Positions 42,704 through 51,313 of a stretch of DNA of 64,000 bases are shown piece after piece. The notes beneath the pieces were generated by a model that was not told where the DNA came from, did no database searches, and saw nothing but the letters and a program-made list of their open reading frames with translations. A program made the position numbers and the translations under genes. This DNA comes from Solimonas terrae (GTDB taxonomy: Bacteria; Pseudomonadota; Gammaproteobacteria; Nevskiales; Nevskiaceae), in assembly GCF_011067135.1 (NCBI RefSeq), contig NZ_JAAMOW010000001.1:248001-312000 (forward strand). The letters are read 5' to 3'. Within the stretch, counting starts at the first letter, position 1. Each line of letters begins with the position of its first letter.

Positions 42704-43033
42704 TCACATGCCGGGCGCGACCCGCATGCGCAAACCGTCCAGCTCGGGCCGCAGCGCGATCTGGCAGCACAGGCGGCTGTTCGGCTTCAGCACGTCGCCG
42801 GCCATGTCCAGCGTCGCGGTCTCGACCTCGTCCGGCGCGCCAACCGCCGCCTGCCACTCGGGCTCGATGTAGACGTGGCAGGTTGCACAGGCGCAGCTGC
42901 CGCCGCAGTCGCCGAGGATGCCGTCGACGCCGTTGTTCCGGCCGACTTCCATCAGCGACTGTCCGGGCTCCAGGCCTTCGATTGTTTTCTCCACGCCGTC
43001 CTGCTGGACGAATGTCACCTTCAATGCCGCCAT
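42704..43033 (-). CDS. Adrenodoxin-type [2Fe-2S] ferredoxin
   Basis: A 109-residue ferredoxin. The cluster ligands are CGGSCACATCHVYI plus a later Cys in SRLCCQIAL, the C-x5-C-x2-C...C pattern of adrenodoxin and putidaredoxin. It is encoded between the KstD-like and SDR genes and near the P450 gene, so it probably delivers electrons to that P450. No ferredoxin reductase gene lies in the window. Confidence 0.92.
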   Translation of the reverse strand: MAALKVTFVQQDGVEKTIEGLEPGQSLMEVGRNNGVDGILGDCGGSCACATCHVYIEPEWQAAVGAPDEVETATLDMAGDVLKPNSRLCCQIALRPELDGLRMRVAPGM

Positions 43034-43120
43034 GAAGCCTCATCTCCTTGCCGAAGAAACTGCCGATACCGGATACGGATCAGCAGCTTGCATTGCATTT
43101 CTCGAAAATTTCCGGGTCGG

Positions 43121-43960
43121 TCAGCCCGCCAGCGCCCGGGCGCGTGCCGCCTGGATCTCGCGCAGGTGATTGACCGGATCGCCGGCCGTGATGCCGCCAT
43201 CGACCGGCAGCACGACGCCGGTGATCTGCGCGGCGCGATCGCTGGCGAGGAACAGCACCACCTCGGCGACGTCTTCCGGACGGCCGGTGCGCTTGAGCGG
43301 CTGATTGACGTCGAACGCGGCACCGACCGCAACGCGAATGCGCTCGGCGACTTCGCTGCTGACGCCCGGCTCGGCATACGCGGTCAGCGGCGTGCGGATG
43401 TGACCGGGCGCGAGCACATTGACGCGGATGTTGTATTCGGCGAAGTCGATCGCGGTCGACTTGGTGAACATGATCACGGCCGCCTTGCTGGCGCGATAGC
43501 TCATCAGCGCCTGACCCGGCAGCAGGCCGGCGATCGAGGCGTTGTTGATGATCACGCCGCCGCCGTTCTGCGCCATGTGTCGCGCCGCGCACTGGCTGCC
43601 GGCCATCACGCCGAACAGGTTGATGCCGATGACGCGCTGGAAGTCCTGCAGGTCGTCGTCGAGAAAACGCGGATGCTGGGCGCCGGAGATGCCGGCGTTG
43701 TTGAACATGACGTGCAGGCCGCCGAAGCGGCTGACCGCGAAGTCGACCAGCGCGCGAACCTCGTCCATCTGCGACACGTCGGTACGCTTGAACAACGCCG
43801 CCGGGCCGAGCTTTGCCGCCAGCGCATCACCGGCCTCGGTGTCGATATCGGCAATGACCACCCTGGCGCCGTGTTTGACGAACAGCTCCGCCGTCGCGCG
43901 GCCGATGCCGCCGGTGCCGCCGGTGACGATCGCAACCTGGCCGGACAAATCCTGATGCAC
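43121..43960 (-). CDS. SDR family oxidoreductase
   Basis: A 279-residue classical SDR. The GTG at 43960 has GGAGA six bases upstream and begins VHQDLSGQVAIVTGGTGGIG. Motifs include ADIDTEAG (Asp favouring NAD), NNAGIS, the Ser in NNASIAG and YRASK. Its place between the ferredoxin and P450 genes suggests it oxidises the alcohol formed by the P450. The long reading frame that extends upstream has no start or family match. Confidence 0.9.
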   Translation of the reverse strand: MHQDLSGQVAIVTGGTGGIGRATAELFVKHGARVVIADIDTEAGDALAAKLGPAALFKRTDVSQMDEVRALVDFAVSRFGGLHVMFNNAGISGAQHPRFLDDDLQDFQRVIGINLFGVMAGSQCAARHMAQNGGGVIINNASIAGLLPGQALMSYRASKAAVIMFTKSTAIDFAEYNIRVNVLAPGHIRTPLTAYAEPGVSSEVAERIRVAVGAAFDVNQPLKRTGRPEDVAEVVLFLASDRAAQITGVVLPVDGGITAGDPVNHLREIQAARARALAG

Positions 43961-44028
43961 GCGGTTCTCCGTTGATGCCTCGATGCCATATGTCCGCAAG
44001 CGCGCGGACCGGCGCATTCTGGTGTCGC

Positions 44029-45345
44029 TCAGGCGCGTCGCGACAGGATCAGCGGCAGACGCTCGATGGTATGGGTGGCGACCGACTGCAGATACGGAAG
44101 CTCCTCGACCGGAATCGCCAGCTTGATCTCGCCGATGCGCCGCACGAATTCGCGCGCCGCGACCTTGATCTCCATGCGCGCCAGCGAGGCGCCGACACAG
44201 CGATGCACGCCGACGCCGAACGCGACGTGGCGGCCCAGATTGCCGCGGTTCAGATCGAAGTTGCGCGGGCATTCGAAGTGCTGTTCGTCATCATTGCCGG
44301 ACGCGTACAGCACCAGCAGATGCGCGTCCTTGGGCAGCTTCTGGCCACCCAGCTCGACCTCGCGCGTGGTCATTTTCGCAAGACCGCGAACCGGCGGCGC
44401 GATGCGCAGCAGTTCCTCGACGAAGCGGTTCAGCAGGCGGTCGTCGTCGACCGAATCGCGCAAGGTCTGCGCGACTTCCGGCTGCGTCGCCAGCGTGTAC
44501 AGCAGATTGCCGATCGCGGTGGCCGTGGTGTCGTTGCCGGCGATGATCATCGCGCGCACCAGCGACACGGCCTCGGCGAAGCTCAGCTTGCTGCCGTCCT
44601 CGAGCGTGGCGTGCACCAGATCGGAGAGCATGTCCTCGCTCGGCTGGGCCTCGCGTTCCTTCATCTTGGCGATGATGAAATTCTGCAGCTCGCAGATCTG
44701 CGCGGCGTTCTCGAGCATCTGCTCGCGGTTCTGCATGCGGCCGATCTGCGCGGTGACAGCGCCGGACCAGCGCTGGATCTTGTCGGCATTGAACTGGCCG
44801 ATGCCCATCTGCTCGCAGATGATCGAGATGGTCAGCGGGATCGCGAATTCCTTGACGCCGTCGACGACCTCGCCCTTGGCGGCCTTGTCGGCCAGCTTTT
44901 CGATGAAGCCGACGATGACCCGGGTGATGGCCGGTTCGAGGGTCGCGACGCGATGCGCCGTGAAGGCCTTGTCGAGCAGGCGCCGCACGCGGGTGTGGGC
45001 CGGCGGATCGTCCTTGATTGCATCGGTGAAGAAGCCGCCACCGTCGCGCTCGAGAATCTGCTTGAACTCCTCGAAGTAGCCGCTCGCGTACTGCGCGGCG
45101 TAACCGTGCTTGTCCGAGTAGGTCAGCGGATCGCGCAGCACGGTGACGATGTCGTCGTAACGCGACACCAGATACATCTTCAGCTGCGGGTCGTAGTGCA
45201 CCGGGTCCTGGCTGCGCATCGCCTGGTAGAAGGCGTTCGGGCGCGCAAGGATCTTCGGATCGGCGAGCGAAACCGTATCGAGCGAGATGCCGTGTCCTGC
45301 CACCGGGCAACCGCTTGCCTGCTTTTCCGCGTCACTCGAACCCAT
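44029..45345 (-). CDS. Cytochrome P450
   Basis: A 438-residue soluble bacterial P450. The I-helix oxygen-activation motif is AGNDTTA, the ExxR is EELLR and the heme-Cys loop is FGVGVHRCVGASLAR near residue 380. No membrane anchor is seen. It would hydroxylate a hydrophobic substrate with electrons from the nearby [2Fe-2S] ferredoxin. The surrounding KstD-like, SDR and crotonase genes are consistent with steroid or terpenoid side-chain oxidation. The family number cannot be given from inspection. Confidence 0.93.
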   Translation of the reverse strand: MGSSDAEKQASGCPVAGHGISLDTVSLADPKILARPNAFYQAMRSQDPVHYDPQLKMYLVSRYDDIVTVLRDPLTYSDKHGYAAQYASGYFEEFKQILERDGGGFFTDAIKDDPPAHTRVRRLLDKAFTAHRVATLEPAITRVIVGFIEKLADKAAKGEVVDGVKEFAIPLTISIICEQMGIGQFNADKIQRWSGAVTAQIGRMQNREQMLENAAQICELQNFIIAKMKEREAQPSEDMLSDLVHATLEDGSKLSFAEAVSLVRAMIIAGNDTTATAIGNLLYTLATQPEVAQTLRDSVDDDRLLNRFVEELLRIAPPVRGLAKMTTREVELGGQKLPKDAHLLVLYASGNDDEQHFECPRNFDLNRGNLGRHVAFGVGVHRCVGASLARMEIKVAAREFVRRIGEIKLAIPVEELPYLQSVATHTIERLPLILSRRA

Positions 45346-45369
45346 CGTCGAACCTCGTCCTGGAAATCA

Positions 45370-46389
45370 CTAGTGTGGCAGTGCAACGCTGCCGGCGGCG
45401 CCGATATCGCGCACGGCGGTCGGTGCCGAGCCGCCCGCCATGCGGTACTGGCGCGGGCTGACGCTGAACGCCCGCTTGAACATGCGGCTGAAATGCGCCG
45501 AGCTCTTGAAGCCGACGCGGTAGGCAATCTCGCTGATCGACGCTTCGCTCGGCTTCGACGAGCTCAGCCACTGGCCGGCGATCTTCAGGCGGCTTTCCCA
45601 GACCAGCGTCGAGAACGGCGTGCCGTGCAGGCTCAGCAGGAACGACAGGTAGCGCGGCGAGATGCCGCAGCCCTTGGCGACCGTGGCGATGCTCAGCTTC
45701 GGATCCGACAGGTGAATCTCGATGTAGCGCAGCACGTCCTGCAAACGCTTGTCCGACAGGCTCTGGCGCGCCGGCACGGCGGCGTCGCGGCTCTTGATCG
45801 CGTCGCTCAGCACCGACAGCGCGCTGTCGACGAGGATCTGCACGACATGCTCCTTGAGCTCGCCGGCATCCTCGAAGATGTCGGTGAGGATGCGCTCGGC
45901 GATCGCGAATTCGCGGCCCTCGGCCGGCGTGCAGAAGCCGGTGCGGACGTCCTGCACGACGAAGCGGCGGAAGATGTGCGAAGGCACGATCACATGCAGC
46001 ACCTCATGCACCGACTGTTCATCGGGCTGGCACTCGACCGCGAACGGCGTCATCGACTTGGTGATCGCGAAGTCGCCGGCCTTGACCACGCTGTAGCCGG
46101 ACTGGTGCGAGATGCACAGGCGCCCGCGCTTGACGAACCAGAGCACGACCACGTCGGTCGCGTCTTCGCGAATGTGTTGCCAGGCACGCTTGAAGAACAG
46201 TCGCGTCTGCGAACGCAGGCGGATGATCGAGCAGGAGCCGACGGCCTTGCGCTCGGCGCGGACGTCGATCACCGAGCCGGCTTCGATCGAATAGTCGCCG
46301 AGATAGTATTCCTGGTTCTTGGCGCCGCGGAACGTGTTCTGGCAATCGCGATAGTTGCGCTTGTCGAATGCAAAAAGTGTTTCGGTCAC
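45370..46389 (-). CDS. AraC family regulator with AraC-binding-like domain
   Basis: A 339-residue regulator of the FeaR/NphR style. The N-terminal ligand or dimerisation domain contains DVVVLWFVKRGRLCISHQ and MTPFAVECQPDEQ. The C-terminal domain has two helix-turn-helix motifs (LSIATVAKGCGISPRYLSFL and ISEIAYRVGFKSSAHFSRMF). It lies immediately upstream of the P450 gene on the same strand with a 24-bp gap, so it may be cotranscribed with, and regulate, the P450/KstD cluster. Confidence 0.9.
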   Translation of the reverse strand: MTETLFAFDKRNYRDCQNTFRGAKNQEYYLGDYSIEAGSVIDVRAERKAVGSCSIIRLRSQTRLFFKRAWQHIREDATDVVVLWFVKRGRLCISHQSGYSVVKAGDFAITKSMTPFAVECQPDEQSVHEVLHVIVPSHIFRRFVVQDVRTGFCTPAEGREFAIAERILTDIFEDAGELKEHVVQILVDSALSVLSDAIKSRDAAVPARQSLSDKRLQDVLRYIEIHLSDPKLSIATVAKGCGISPRYLSFLLSLHGTPFSTLVWESRLKIAGQWLSSSKPSEASISEIAYRVGFKSSAHFSRMFKRAFSVSPRQYRMAGGSAPTAVRDIGAAGSVALPH

Positions 46390-46659
46390 CTCTTCTCCTC
46401 CGACTTGATCGTTACGCCCGGGTCACCGCGCCGCGCCGACTTCTGCCGGCAGTTCGAGCCGTGGCACGCGGCCCGGACGCGGTGGTCCCAAAATCTCAAG
46501 CTGCCCGAATCTTAGCGACGGGGTCCGGACACGTCCCCGCATTTTGTGCGGCCCCATATACATTTCGCGCATCGCCGGCGGCCGCTCCGCTTGCCCTGTC
46601 GGTCGGCCCCGGACGAAGACGACACCTCAGGGCCTTTTCCACCGATTCCGGACGCGGAC

Positions 46660-47859
46660 TCAACGCGCGATGCTGCGCTCCACCAGCTCGCGCTGCGCGT
46701 CTTCGGAAAGCCCGAGAATCTCACCGAACACGTAGGCGTTGTGCTCGCCGAGGCGCGGCGCGCCGTCGCGGATCTCGGCGCCGCGCGTCATCGCCCACGG
46801 CGGACCGACGATCGGCCGGCTGCCACCTTCACCGTCGTTCACCTCGCGGAAGAAGCCGCGCGCCCACAGATGCGGGTCCGAGACCAGATCGACCGAACTG
46901 GCGCTCTTCGCAGCCGCGACTCCGCATTGCTGCAGCTGTTCGGCCAGGGCCGCGGCGTCGTGGCCGGCGGTCCACGCGGCGAGCATGCGATCGAGTTCGG
47001 CCTCGTTTGCCTTGCGCTCGGCGAGCGTCGGGAAGCGCGTCGACAAGTCCGCTTGCTGCATTGCGGCAGCGAGCTGCTGCCATGCGGCGTCCGACGACAC
47101 GGCGATGCTGATCCACTCGCCGTCGCGGCACGGATAGGCGCCGTGCGGCGCCATGTCGGCGTGGCGGTTGGCATCGCTGCCCGGCACGCTGCCGTCGAGC
47201 GCGTGCTGCATCACCGCATCGCCGATCATGCTGGTCATGCACTCGACGGCGGAGACGTCGATGAACTGGCCTTCACCGCTGCGCCGCCGGTGCAGCAGCG
47301 CGACGGCGGCCGCGTAGGCGGCGGCGGTGCCGAAGGTCGAATCGGCATAGCGGACGTTCATGCCCGCCGGCGGTTCGCCGTCGCGACCGACCAGGGCGCT
47401 GACGCCGCCGAGCGCGGCGAAGCACGGCGCGTAACCGGTCTGGTAACTGAGCGGCCCTTCGCTGCCGTACATGCCCATCGACACGTAGACGATGTCCGGC
47501 TTGACGGCTTTCACGGCGTCATAGCCGAGGCCGAGGCGCTTTACCGCGCCCGGCCGCAGGTTCTCGATCAGCACGTCGCAGTGCTTGAGCAGATCGAGAA
47601 TCAGGGCGATGCCCTCGCCGGTCTTCATGTCGATCTGCACGCTGAGCTTCTGCGGATTGACCGCGCGAAAACCCGGCGCCTTGTTGATGTCGGCGACGCC
47701 GAACGAGCGCGTCACGTCGAGCGAGCCTTCGCTCTCGACGCGGATCACCTCGGCGCCGAGAAAGCCCAGCAGCTTGCCGGCATAAGGCCCGGCCCAGACC
47801 TTGGTCAGTTCGAGGACGCGCACGCCCTGCAGCGGACCGCCGCGCGATGCGAGATTCAT
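46660..47859 (-). CDS. CaiB/BaiF class III CoA-transferase subunit with catalytic Asp
   Basis: A 399-residue family III CoA-transferase. It has the GVRVLELTKVWAGPYAGKLL start and EVIRVES. The catalytic aspartate is at residue 173 in YADSTFG, at the position of the formyl-CoA transferase nucleophile, followed by SGEGQFIDVSAVE. It overlaps the upstream transferase gene by four bases (ATGA), so the two are coupled and probably form a heteromer. It would move CoA from a donor such as succinyl-CoA to an acid product of the neighbouring HyuA/HyuB carboxylase-like enzyme. Confidence 0.9.
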   Translation of the reverse strand: MNLASRGGPLQGVRVLELTKVWAGPYAGKLLGFLGAEVIRVESEGSLDVTRSFGVADINKAPGFRAVNPQKLSVQIDMKTGEGIALILDLLKHCDVLIENLRPGAVKRLGLGYDAVKAVKPDIVYVSMGMYGSEGPLSYQTGYAPCFAALGGVSALVGRDGEPPAGMNVRYADSTFGTAAAYAAAVALLHRRRSGEGQFIDVSAVECMTSMIGDAVMQHALDGSVPGSDANRHADMAPHGAYPCRDGEWISIAVSSDAAWQQLAAAMQQADLSTRFPTLAERKANEAELDRMLAAWTAGHDAAALAEQLQQCGVAAAKSASSVDLVSDPHLWARGFFREVNDGEGGSRPIVGPPWAMTRGAEIRDGAPRLGEHNAYVFGEILGLSEDAQRELVERSIAR

Positions 47860-49037
47860 CGTGCCGTCTCCTGCAGCGACGCCAGCACGGCGTCGGTGTG
47901 CGCGCCGAGCAGCGGTGCCGCGGCGTCGATCCGTGCCGGCGTCGCAGCGAGCCGGTACGGCACGGTCGGATAGCGCGCGCGGCGCAGCTGCGGATGCTCG
48001 ACCTCGGTGAAGTAGCCGCGGAACGCGAACTGCGCGGACGCATGCAGGTCGCGTACGTCGTTGACCGGCACCAGGGTCAGGCCCAGCTGCTGCGCTTGCG
48101 CGGCGACCTCCTCCTTGTCCTGGGTCTTCAGCCAGGCGGCGATGTGTTCGCGACACTGCGCGACGCGCTCCGGCGTGCAGGCGCGCTCCAGCCAGCGCTC
48201 CGGGAAGTCGTTCATCCAGGCGGGATCGCCGAGCAGCTTGCGCAGCGCGTCCCAGTGCGTCGGCGCCGACATCCAGATGTAGGCGTAACCATCGCGGCAC
48301 GCGAAGATGCCGGCCGGTCCAAACAGGTCGAAGCTCGTGCGGCTGGTGCTGACGTCCATGTCGCCGGCCACCATCTGGCCGAGCACGTAGTCGACGCGCG
48401 ACGCCAGCACTTCCTGCTTCGAGATGTCGATGAAGCGGCCGCGGCCGGAGGTTTCGCGCTCGTACAGCGCGGCGACGATGCACAGCGCCGCATCGAGCGC
48501 GGCTTCGTAACTGGCCATGAAGCGACCGGCCCCTTTCAGTGGCGGCGCATCGGGCGGCGAACCGCTCGGCGTGTGGTAGGCCCAGCCGCTGGCGTGCATG
48601 ACGTTGAGGTCTTCGGCGTGCCGGCGCTCCGGCGGCGCCGACTGTCCGAACGGCGTGACCGTGCACAAGACCAGCGCCGGATGCCGTGTATCGAGCTGCG
48701 CGGGATCGAGACCGATCGCCGCCAGCCAGCCGGCCGGGTGATCATCGATCACGGCATCGACCCGATCGAGCAGCGGCGCCAGCGTCGCGCCGCTCGCGGC
48801 GCTGTCGAGATCGAGCGTCACCGAACGCTTGCCGGTATTCAGGTACGCGAACAGGCCGCTGCGCTCCGGGCCGGCGACGCCGGGTGCGAACGGCGCAAGA
48901 TCGCGCGTCGCGCTGCCGCGGCCGGGTCGCTCGATCTTGATCACTTCGGCGCCGAAGTCGGCGAGCAGCTTGCCGCAGTATTCGCCGCCGACGCCGTCCG
49001 CCAGCTCGAGCACCCGGTATCCCTTCAGCGCAGACAT
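47856..49037 (-). CDS. CaiB/BaiF class III CoA-transferase subunit lacking catalytic Asp
   Basis: A 393-residue CoA-transferase-fold protein with YRVLELADGVGGEYCGKLL, EVIKIERPG and SGRGRFIDISKQE. At the catalytic position, aligned with Asp173 of the partner, it reads MASYEAA, so residue about 176 is Ser. Known heteromeric class III transferases of the BbsEF type also have one subunit without the aspartate. The gene is sandwiched between hyuA-like and the active transferase subunit with almost no gaps, which supports one operon. Confidence 0.85.
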   Translation of the reverse strand: MSALKGYRVLELADGVGGEYCGKLLADFGAEVIKIERPGRGSATRDLAPFAPGVAGPERSGLFAYLNTGKRSVTLDLDSAASGATLAPLLDRVDAVIDDHPAGWLAAIGLDPAQLDTRHPALVLCTVTPFGQSAPPERRHAEDLNVMHASGWAYHTPSGSPPDAPPLKGAGRFMASYEAALDAALCIVAALYERETSGRGRFIDISKQEVLASRVDYVLGQMVAGDMDVSTSRTSFDLFGPAGIFACRDGYAYIWMSAPTHWDALRKLLGDPAWMNDFPERWLERACTPERVAQCREHIAAWLKTQDKEEVAAQAQQLGLTLVPVNDVRDLHASAQFAFRGYFTEVEHPQLRRARYPTVPYRLAATPARIDAAAPLLGAHTDAVLASLQETAR

Positions 49038-49045
49038 GGGCGGTC

Positions 49046-51151
49046 TCAGCGCGCCTTGCCGGCGTCGGCCAGGCGGTTCAACTCGTAGTCGCCGGCATCG
49101 TCGACGACCGCCTTCCAGCCCGGATAGACGACGATGGTCGTGAAGGTTTCCTCGATGATGCCGGGGCCGGTGATTTCGTGTCCCGACTTCAGCTCGGTGC
49201 CGCGGTAGATCGGCGTTGCCGCGAAGCCCTGGCCGAGATTGGCGCGGCGCGTACCGGCGACCGGCGCCGGCGCCTTCGTTGCCGTGAAGCCCCTGGCGAC
49301 GACCGGCGACGGTGTCTCCACCGTGGTCGCGAGGCGCACGCCGGTCACTTCCGGCATCTCGTCGTCGCGGATGTGGTGGTACTCCTCCATGTGCCGCTTG
49401 TTGAACAGCTCGATCGCGCGCTGGCCGATGTTGTCGTCGATGAACGACAGATCGCCGATGCCGCGGCCGGCGTGGATGTCGAAGCTCAGCGAGAAGTTCT
49501 GGCCGGGATAACGCATGTTCATCTGGTACTTCGCGGTGACGTCGTCCGGCGCGAAGTGCGCGTCCTTGAAGTAGCCCGCGGCGCGCGTGCCGAGATCGGT
49601 CCACAGCGCCTTGAGCCTGGCGGTGTCGAGCGTCGCGGCGGCCGAGACGTACGAGCGCTCCTCGTCGATGCTCGGATTGGCGACCAGGGTGCCGAGCGCC
49701 GAGAACGTCGGCGAGGCCTTCGGCACCAGCACGCGCGAGATGCCGAGATCGCCGGCCTGGATCGCCGCGAACGCCGGGCCGTTGCCGCCGTAGGCCAGCA
49801 TCACCATGTCCTGCGGATCGATGCCCTTGCCGGCGGTGATGCGCCGCACGCCTTGGGACATGTTGGCGTTGACGACGCGCCAGCAGTCGAAGGCCGCGGC
49901 TTCGGCGTCATAGCCCATCTGCTTGCCGAGCGCGGCGAAGGCTTCGACGACGCCGTCCTTCGTCAGGCGGAAGCTGCCGCCGGCGAACTCGGATTCGGCC
50001 GACAGGATGCCGAGCATCAGCAGGGCGTCGGTGATGGTCGGCTGCGTGCCGCCGCGGCCGTAGCAGATCGGCCCCGGCACCGAGCCGGCCGACGCCGGAC
50101 CGACGCGCACTTCGCCGTTCTCGACGTGGCAGATCGAACCACCGCCGGCACCGAGCGTCTCGACCTGCACCATCGGCACGCCGATCAGGTAGCGGTGATG
50201 CATGTTCCAGCCGGCGATCGCCGGCGCCGCACCATTGCGCACGACCGAGATGTCGTAGGACGTGCCGCCCATGTCGACGCAGAGAATGTCCGGGCAGCCT
50301 TTCGCGCTGCCGACGTGCGCCGAACCGACGACGCCGCCGGCCGGGCCGGACGCCAGCACGCGAATCGGCGCGCCCTCGATGTACTGCTTGGTCATCACGC
50401 CGCCGCTGGCCTGCATGACCATCAGCTGCTTCTTGTAACCGCCGTCGCGAACGCGTGTCACCAGCTTTTCCAGATAATGGTTCACGCGCGGTGCCACGTA
50501 GGCGTTGACGACCGTGGTGCTGGTGCGGTCGTACTCCGGCGCACGCGGCAGCACTTCATGCGACAGCGAGATCTCGACGCCCGGCAATTCCTCGCGGGCG
50601 ATCTCGGCAACGCGCTTCTCGTGCGCCGGATTGACGAACGAGAACAGCAGCGAGATTGCCACCGATTCGACGTTCTGCTTCTTCAGGCGCCGGCAGGCTT
50701 CGCGCACGGCGTTCTCGTCGAGTTGCTTGTGCACCGAGCCGTCGTGCAGCACGCGTTCCGGCACCGTCAGGCGACGGCGGCGCGGCGTGATCTGCGCGGG
50801 CGGTTCAAGCCGCACGTCCCAGATGTTTTCCTTGTACCCGCGGCGGTATTCCATCTCGTCGCGAAAGCCCTCGGTGGTCAGCAGGCCGGTTAGCGCGCCG
50901 TTCATCTCGATCAGCGTGTTGTCGGCAACCGTGGTGCCGTGAACGACGGCGTCGCAGCGGCCGAGAAAATCCTCGAGCGACAGCGACTCCATCTCGGCCA
51001 GCTTGGCGAGCCCGCTCATCACGCCGAGCGAGCGGTCCTCCGGCGTGCTGAGGTTCTTGTAGAGCCTGACCTCGCTGCCCGCCGCGCCCTGCTTGAGCAT
51101 CGCGAAATCGGTGAACGTGCCGCCGATGTCGATCCCTACCCGGTAAGTCAT
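49046..51151 (-). CDS. Hydantoinase/oxoprolinase subunit A (acetone carboxylase-like)
   Basis: A 701-residue HyuA-type ATPase subunit. The N-terminal ASKHA-fold motif is RVGIDIGGTFTDFAML, and further elements are DAVVHGTTVADN, LASGPAGGVVGS and CVDMGGTSYDISVV. This superfamily includes 5-oxoprolinase, N-methylhydantoinase and the ATP-dependent acetone and acetophenone carboxylases. The B subunit gene lies immediately upstream, separated by hairpin repeats. The downstream CoA-transferase pair makes an ATP-dependent ketone carboxylation followed by CoA activation plausible, but simple hydantoin hydrolysis cannot be excluded. Confidence 0.9.
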   Translation of the reverse strand: MTYRVGIDIGGTFTDFAMLKQGAAGSEVRLYKNLSTPEDRSLGVMSGLAKLAEMESLSLEDFLGRCDAVVHGTTVADNTLIEMNGALTGLLTTEGFRDEMEYRRGYKENIWDVRLEPPAQITPRRRRLTVPERVLHDGSVHKQLDENAVREACRRLKKQNVESVAISLLFSFVNPAHEKRVAEIAREELPGVEISLSHEVLPRAPEYDRTSTTVVNAYVAPRVNHYLEKLVTRVRDGGYKKQLMVMQASGGVMTKQYIEGAPIRVLASGPAGGVVGSAHVGSAKGCPDILCVDMGGTSYDISVVRNGAAPAIAGWNMHHRYLIGVPMVQVETLGAGGGSICHVENGEVRVGPASAGSVPGPICYGRGGTQPTITDALLMLGILSAESEFAGGSFRLTKDGVVEAFAALGKQMGYDAEAAAFDCWRVVNANMSQGVRRITAGKGIDPQDMVMLAYGGNGPAFAAIQAGDLGISRVLVPKASPTFSALGTLVANPSIDEERSYVSAAATLDTARLKALWTDLGTRAAGYFKDAHFAPDDVTAKYQMNMRYPGQNFSLSFDIHAGRGIGDLSFIDDNIGQRAIELFNKRHMEEYHHIRDDEMPEVTGVRLATTVETPSPVVARGFTATKAPAPVAGTRRANLGQGFAATPIYRGTELKSGHEITGPGIIEETFTTIVVYPGWKAVVDDAGDYELNRLADAGKAR

Positions 51152-51168
51152 GCTGATTCCTGTTGATT

Positions 51169-51303
51169 CCCCTCTCCCGCTGGCGGGAGAGGGTGCCCGA
51201 AGGGCGGGAGAGGGCGGCGCGCCGCGCCGTCTCTGTTCGGTTCGGAAAGAACGCCCGATGCGCGGGCCCTCTTTCCTGACCCTCTCCCGCGAGCGGGAGA
51301 GGG
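51169..51303. repeat. Paired CT/GA hairpin element between the two hydantoinase genes
   Basis: Two nearly identical perfect 11-bp hairpins occur. CCCTCTCCCGC (51169-51179) pairs with GCGGGAGAGGG (51182-51192), and the same arms recur at 51280-51290 and 51293-51303. The roughly 160-bp gap between the B and A subunit genes is otherwise non-coding. The arms belong to the CT-rich extragenic family seen at 23.8 and 26.7 kb and could tune expression between the two genes. Confidence 0.85.
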
Positions 51304-51313
51304 AGAAAACAGC

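Noticed and set aside
43972-46515. 847-codon plus-strand frame across the P450 and AraC genes
   Set aside because: It runs antisense to two genes with clear motifs and has only arginine/alanine-rich composition, so it is a high-GC artefact.
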